Positions 60,709 to 64,000 of a stretch of 64,000 bases of DNA are shown here, one piece after another. A program made the position numbers and the translations under genes. Source of the stretch: Ramlibacter sp. WS9 (GTDB taxonomy: Bacteria > Pseudomonadota > Gammaproteobacteria > Burkholderiales > Burkholderiaceae_C); NCBI RefSeq assembly GCF_003797765.1, contig NZ_RKMB01000006.1, forward strand, positions 186,001 to 250,000, read 5' to 3'. The notes below the pieces were generated by a model. That model did no database searches and was not told where the DNA came from. It saw only the letters and a list, made by a program, of their open reading frames with translations. The stretch's first letter is position 1, and the number at the start of each line of letters is the position of its first letter.

Positions 60709-62063
60709 GTCTCCACGCGAAACTTCTGCAACGCGCCGCGCAAGGCAAGCCGATCCGCATCGGGCTGATCGGCGCCGGCAAGTTCGGTTCGATGTACCTC
60801 GCGCAGGTCCCGCGCACACCCGGCGTCCACCTGGTGGGGATCGCCGATCTTTCGCCCGACGGCGCGCGGGCCAACCTGGCCCGCGTGGGATGGGATGCCG
60901 CGCGGACCCAGGCGGCCTCGCTGGACGCGGCGATCCAGTCCGGTACGACACACATCGGCGAAGACTGGCAGGCGCTCGTGCGGCACCCGGCTATCGACGT
61001 CGTGGTCGAATGCACCGGCCACCCGATCGCTGCCGTGGACCACTGCCTGGAAGCTTTCGCCAACGGCAAGCACGTGGTGAACGTCACCGTGGAGGCCGAC
61101 GCGTTTTGCGGGCCCTTGTTGGCGCGTAGAGCAGCGCAGGCAGGTGTCGTGTATTCGCTCGCATTCGGTGACCAGCCGGCGCTGATCTGCGACCTGGTGG
61201 ACTGGGCGCGAACCTGCGGCTTTCCCGTGGTCGCGGCCGGGCGCGGCCACAAGTGGCTGCCGCATTTCTGCGAATCGACACCGGAAACTGTATGGGGCTA
61301 CTACGGCCTCACGCCCGAGCAGGCCACGCGGGGCGGCCTCAACCCGAAGATGTTCAACAGCTTCCTCGACGGTTCGAAGCCCTCGATCGAAAGCACGGCC
61401 GTCGCCAACGCCACCGGCCTCACCGTTCCTTCCAACGGGCTTCTGTACCCGCCGGCCAGCGTCGAAGACATCCCGTTCGTCACGCGACCCATCAGCGAAG
61501 GCGGTGTGCTGGAACGCAAGGGCATGGTCGAGGTGATCTCGTCGCTGGAAGCGAACGGCCGCCAGATTCCGTACGACATCCGCATGGGCGTGTGGGTGAC
61601 GGTGGAAGCTGAGACCGAATACATCAAGAACTGCTTCGAGGAATACAACGCGCACACCGACCCGACCGGGCGCTACTTCACCTTGTACAAGCGCTGGCAC
61701 CTGATCGGCCTGGAAGTCGGCATATCGGTGGCGAGCGTCGCGCTGCGCGGCGAGGCAACGGGCGTTGCGACCTGCTGGAACGCGGACGTGGTGACAACTG
61801 CCAAGCGCGACCTGGTGCCCGGCGACATGCTGGACGGCGAAGGCGGTTACACGGTGTGGGGCAAACTGCTGCCATCGAAGAAGTCGACGCAGATCGGCGG
61901 CTTGCCGTTGGGCCTGGCACACGACGTGAAAGTCGTGCGGCCGGTGAAGAAAGGCCAGAGCCTGTGCTGGGCCGATGTGGCCATGGACACGTCAACACAT
62001 GCTTACAAGATCCGCAAGGAGATGGAAGCGATGTTCAACGCGCCGGTGTTGAAAGCCGCCTGA
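60705..62063 (+). CDS. NAD(P)-dependent oxidoreductase with C-terminal SAF domain
   Basis: 452 residues from ATG 60705, overlapping the PhyH stop. Rossmann motif RIGLIGAGKFGSMYLAQV, then VVVECTGHPIAAVDHCLEAFANGKHVVNVTVEAD. This N-terminal part is like homoserine dehydrogenase. The C-terminal ~100 residues form a SAF/AFP-like domain (ATCWNADVVTTAKRDLVPGDMLDGEGGYTVWGKLLP). Such fusions occur in catabolic or sugar-acid operons. The reaction is probably oxidation of a hydroxy acid or reduction of an aldehyde. Confidence 0.85.
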   Translation: MSLHAKLLQRAAQGKPIRIGLIGAGKFGSMYLAQVPRTPGVHLVGIADLSPDGARANLARVGWDAARTQAASLDAAIQSGTTHIGEDWQALVRHPAIDVVVECTGHPIAAVDHCLEAFANGKHVVNVTVEADAFCGPLLARRAAQAGVVYSLAFGDQPALICDLVDWARTCGFPVVAAGRGHKWLPHFCESTPETVWGYYGLTPEQATRGGLNPKMFNSFLDGSKPSIESTAVANATGLTVPSNGLLYPPASVEDIPFVTRPISEGGVLERKGMVEVISSLEANGRQIPYDIRMGVWVTVEAETEYIKNCFEEYNAHTDPTGRYFTLYKRWHLIGLEVGISVASVALRGEATGVATCWNADVVTTAKRDLVPGDMLDGEGGYTVWGKLLPSKKSTQIGGLPLGLAHDVKVVRPVKKGQSLCWADVAMDTSTHAYKIRKEMEAMFNAPVLKAA

Positions 62064-62123
62064 CAGCAATCCGCAGCCGCCCCGTCCGATGATGGCTCGT
62101 TCCATCAACCAAGGGAGGCGCTT

Positions 62124-62993
62124 GTGATCATCACCGTGCTGGGTATCGGTGCCATGGGGTTTCCAATGGCGCGGCGACTGTGCGAAGCCGGGCACATCGT
62201 CCATGTCTGGAATCGTTCGCGCGACAAGGCGGAGCGCGTCGCTCCTTTCGGCGGCATCGTGCACGAGAATCCCGCGTCCGCCACCAGCGTCGCCGACGTG
62301 GTCGTCAGCATGCTCGAGACCGGCCCCGTCGTCGAAGACGTTCTGTTCAATCAGGGCGCGGCGAAGGCGATGGCGAGTGGCACCCTGTTCGTTGACATGG
62401 CATCCATCCAGCCGCGAGAAGCGCGCGACCACGCCGCGCGTCTGGGCGACTTCGGCGTGAGCCATCTCGATGCGCCGGTATCCGGCGGCACGGGCGGCGC
62501 CGAGGCAGGCGCACTCGTCATCATGGTGGGCGGCAAAGCCGCCGACTTCGAGCGGGCGCTGCCGGTGTTCGAAGTCTTCGGACGCGCCACTCACGTAGGC
62601 CCGCACGGCACAGGCCAGCTCACGAAGTTGGCGAACCAGATGATCGTCGGCATCACCATCGGTGCCGTGGCGGAAGCACTGCTGCTCTGCCAGAAAGGCG
62701 GCGCAGACATGAGCAAGGTCAAGCAGGCCATCACCGGCGGCTTCGCCGACAGCCGTATTCTGCAAGTGCATGGCCAGCGCATGGTCGAGCGGGACTTCAC
62801 ACCGCGCGCGCGCATGACAGTGCAGTTGAAGGACATGCGCAATGCGCTCGCCACTGCCGAGGAAGTGGGCTTCGAAGCACCCGTCACCGCGCTGTTCGAA
62901 AAGCTCTACGCGGACAGCGTTGAGCACGGCCTGGCCGACCTCGATCATGCGGGACTCTTCGTCGAATTGGCGAGCCGAAACGGCATGCAATAA
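62124..62993 (+). CDS. 3-hydroxyisobutyrate dehydrogenase-like NAD(P) oxidoreductase
   Basis: 289 residues from GTG 62124 (GGGAGG upstream). Beta-hydroxyacid dehydrogenase family: VLGIGAMGFPMARRLCEAGH (nucleotide site), LDAPVSGGTGGAEAGALVIMVGG (substrate site), and GQLTKLANQMIVGITIGAVAEAL with the catalytic Lys. It oxidises a 3-hydroxy acid, or reduces the semialdehyde. Last gene of the GntR-controlled run. Confidence 0.9.
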   Translation: MIITVLGIGAMGFPMARRLCEAGHIVHVWNRSRDKAERVAPFGGIVHENPASATSVADVVVSMLETGPVVEDVLFNQGAAKAMASGTLFVDMASIQPREARDHAARLGDFGVSHLDAPVSGGTGGAEAGALVIMVGGKAADFERALPVFEVFGRATHVGPHGTGQLTKLANQMIVGITIGAVAEALLLCQKGGADMSKVKQAITGGFADSRILQVHGQRMVERDFTPRARMTVQLKDMRNALATAEEVGFEAPVTALFEKLYADSVEHGLADLDHAGLFVELASRNGMQ

Positions 62994-63084
62994 GCCTCGC
63001 CAGAAAACCCCTCGCGAGTTTTGGCATAATTGCGTCTTCGCCCCAAACCGGCTTCGTATTTTTGAGTAAAATACGCGCTGCTGT

Positions 63085-63160
<76 letters not shown>

Positions 63161-63183
63161 CAGCCTCTTTTTTCGATTTCAGT

Positions 63184-63259
63184 GGGCTCTTAGCTCAGTT
63201 GGTAGAGCAGCGGACTCTTAATCCGTAGGTCGAGTGTTCGAGTCACTCAGGGCCCACCA
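63184..63259 (+). tRNA. tRNA-Lys (anticodon CTT)
   Basis: 76 bases with encoded CCA. Acceptor GGGCTCT pairs with AGGGCCC. Anticodon stem GCGGA/TCCGT, loop CTCTTAA with anticodon CTT. It lies 23 bp after tRNA-Ala and is probably on the same transcript. Confidence 0.95.
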
Positions 63260-63274
63260 CCCACTGCCTTGCAC

Positions 63275-63303
63275 GGCCGGTTAGCAACAGCTAACCGGCC
63301 TTT
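63275..63303 (+). terminator. Stem-loop terminator after the tRNA genes
   Basis: GGCCGGTTAGC, loop AACA, GCTAACCGGCC: a perfect 11-bp stem, followed by TTT. A short T-run, but the stem is strong and 15 bp after tRNA-Lys. Confidence 0.75.
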
Positions 63304-63411
63304 GCACGATTGGGTCCATGTAATCGCCATGTAAGCGGTTTGCATCGAAAAAAAATGCTTCGCCGTGCAACCCCTGTGTAAAGTGGCAAGAGCATCTCCG
63401 GGGCTATCAAC

Positions 63412-63624
63412 TTGAAGAGTCTTCTTCTTTTTATCCTCGCGTCTCTTGCAGCGGCTTCTGCGGTCACCGTCATTGCACCGTATGCACTGGGCCGTGTACT
63501 GACAGGCGCGGAGTTCGCAGCTGTCGCCCTGCTGATAGTCGCGGCGCTGGCTCGCTTGGCTCTGCTGGTACGCAGGCGTCAAAGGCGAAAGGTCGAGGGA
63601 ATGCGGGACTCGGCACTTTGGTAG
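63412..63624 (+). CDS. Possible small two-helix membrane protein
   Basis: 70 residues starting on TTG, without a clear ribosome site. Two hydrophobic stretches (LLLFILASLAAASAVTVIAPYAL and AAVALLIVAALARLALLV) and a basic tail (RRRQRRKVEG) look like a real small membrane protein. The start codon and lack of family match keep confidence low. Around it, 63304-63913 has AT-richer composition and nothing else convincing. Confidence 0.4.
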   Translation: MKSLLLFILASLAAASAVTVIAPYALGRVLTGAEFAAVALLIVAALARLALLVRRRQRRKVEGMRDSALW

Positions 63625-63913
63625 CGGCCGTCCGCCAAAATACGGAGTGGTGGCCCGCAATGGGATTTCGAGACGTGGCGCGAGCCGTTTGGTCCCATGT
63701 TCCCGCTTACCTAGGGGACATATGGCTCAAGCAGTTGTCACGCGGCGGCATGGCGACGTTTCTCAGGCGCGTCTCCTTTGGATCAAGGCGGCCAGGCTCC
63801 TGGAAGACGAGCGGCGAATCGTCCGTGGCGGCGGCCATTTGGAAGCGGATGGCAATACGACGTTTACCCGCCTAACTGCCCAGCGCTCGTGGAGCAGCGG
63901 ACCGGATCACACA

Positions 63914-64000
63914 TCAACGCGCCAGTGCGATCACATCCAGCGCAAACAGTGCTCCGCCACCCGGAGATGCATTGGGATCCGCAACTCCAACTGCGGTGCG
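63914..64000 (-). CDS. C-terminal end of an unidentified protein
   Basis: On the reverse strand the frame is open from the window edge to TGA at 63914-63916, ending ADPNASPGGGALFALDVIALAR. The composition looks coding, but 28 residues are too few to assign a family. Confidence 0.4.
   Translation of the reverse strand, partial: RTAVGVADPNASPGGGALFALDVIALAR

Noticed and set aside
63618-63875. 85-codon open frame near the window end
   Set aside because: No ribosome site, no domain pattern and unlikely composition. It may be chance.

Overview
The window is high-GC chromosomal DNA (roughly two-thirds G+C by eye) from a beta-proteobacterium. Gene content points to the Burkholderiales, probably Comamonadaceae close to Ramlibacter or Variovorax: a BPSS1780-family membrane protein, a DUF2782 protein followed by a choline-kinase-fold homoserine kinase, a full Tad pilus locus, and large GC-rich palindromic repeats between genes. 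The genus is an inference from protein style, not from a marker gene.

Layout. 1-11.3 kb: housekeeping and accessory genes (VOC end, CPA1 antiporter, two-carbon lyase family, tyrosine phosphatase, an MNT-type nucleotidyltransferase whose HEPN partner looks broken, a UvrD-like helicase and a DUF72 gene diverging from a LexA-like box, DUF4019, DUF4142, a ZIP transporter with a His/Asp-Gly loop, a tautomerase). 11.3-27.2 kb: a NarL-type regulator, a PilZ protein, and a Tad/Flp pilus operon in the order cpaA, cpaB, cpaC, small lipoprotein, two flp pilins, three TadE/TadG-like proteins, cpaE, cpaF, tadB, tadC. It runs straight into a GT-C-like membrane protein, a GtrB-like glycosyltransferase, a methyltransferase and a GtrA flippase, so pilin or envelope glycosylation is likely tied to the pilus. 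27.2-34.6 kb: I78 inhibitor lipoprotein, polA, DUF2782-thrB, BPSS1780, a FecR-like protein, a TPR protein.

34.7-47.6 kb is the most unusual part: an oxidase island with a multicopper oxidase, a tyrosinase, a LecA-like lectin fused to a second beta-rich domain, a VioB/RebD-type ferritin-like protein, and two LodA/LodB pairs (cysteine tryptophylquinone oxidase plus its flavoprotein maturase), one pair on each strand and converging. Both ends of the island carry the same promoter design: a CTGTCA-N4-TGACAG dyad (lux-box-like), then GTTGTG, then a TGYAGMCT element starting exactly 22 nt after the dyad. This suggests that one regulator drives both convergent operons. The central genes (38.8-44.4 kb) look lower in GC than the rest.

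47.6-64 kb: uvrD, a secreted protein, a repeat field, a VIT/DUF2135 protein, a Phd/DUF6036 toxin-antitoxin pair with a promoter that implies a leaderless transcript, guaC, an S41 peptidase lipoprotein, a hydrolase diverging from a GntR-PhyH-dehydrogenase operon, and tRNA-Ala(CGC) plus tRNA-Lys(CTT).

Four copies of a 250-275 bp palindromic repeat family sit at 27.6, 33.8, 50.8 and 51.2 kb. They share a core (CTGTYYGARC, a variable stem, GTGAGTTGT) whose stem sequence changes while pairing is kept in three of the four copies.
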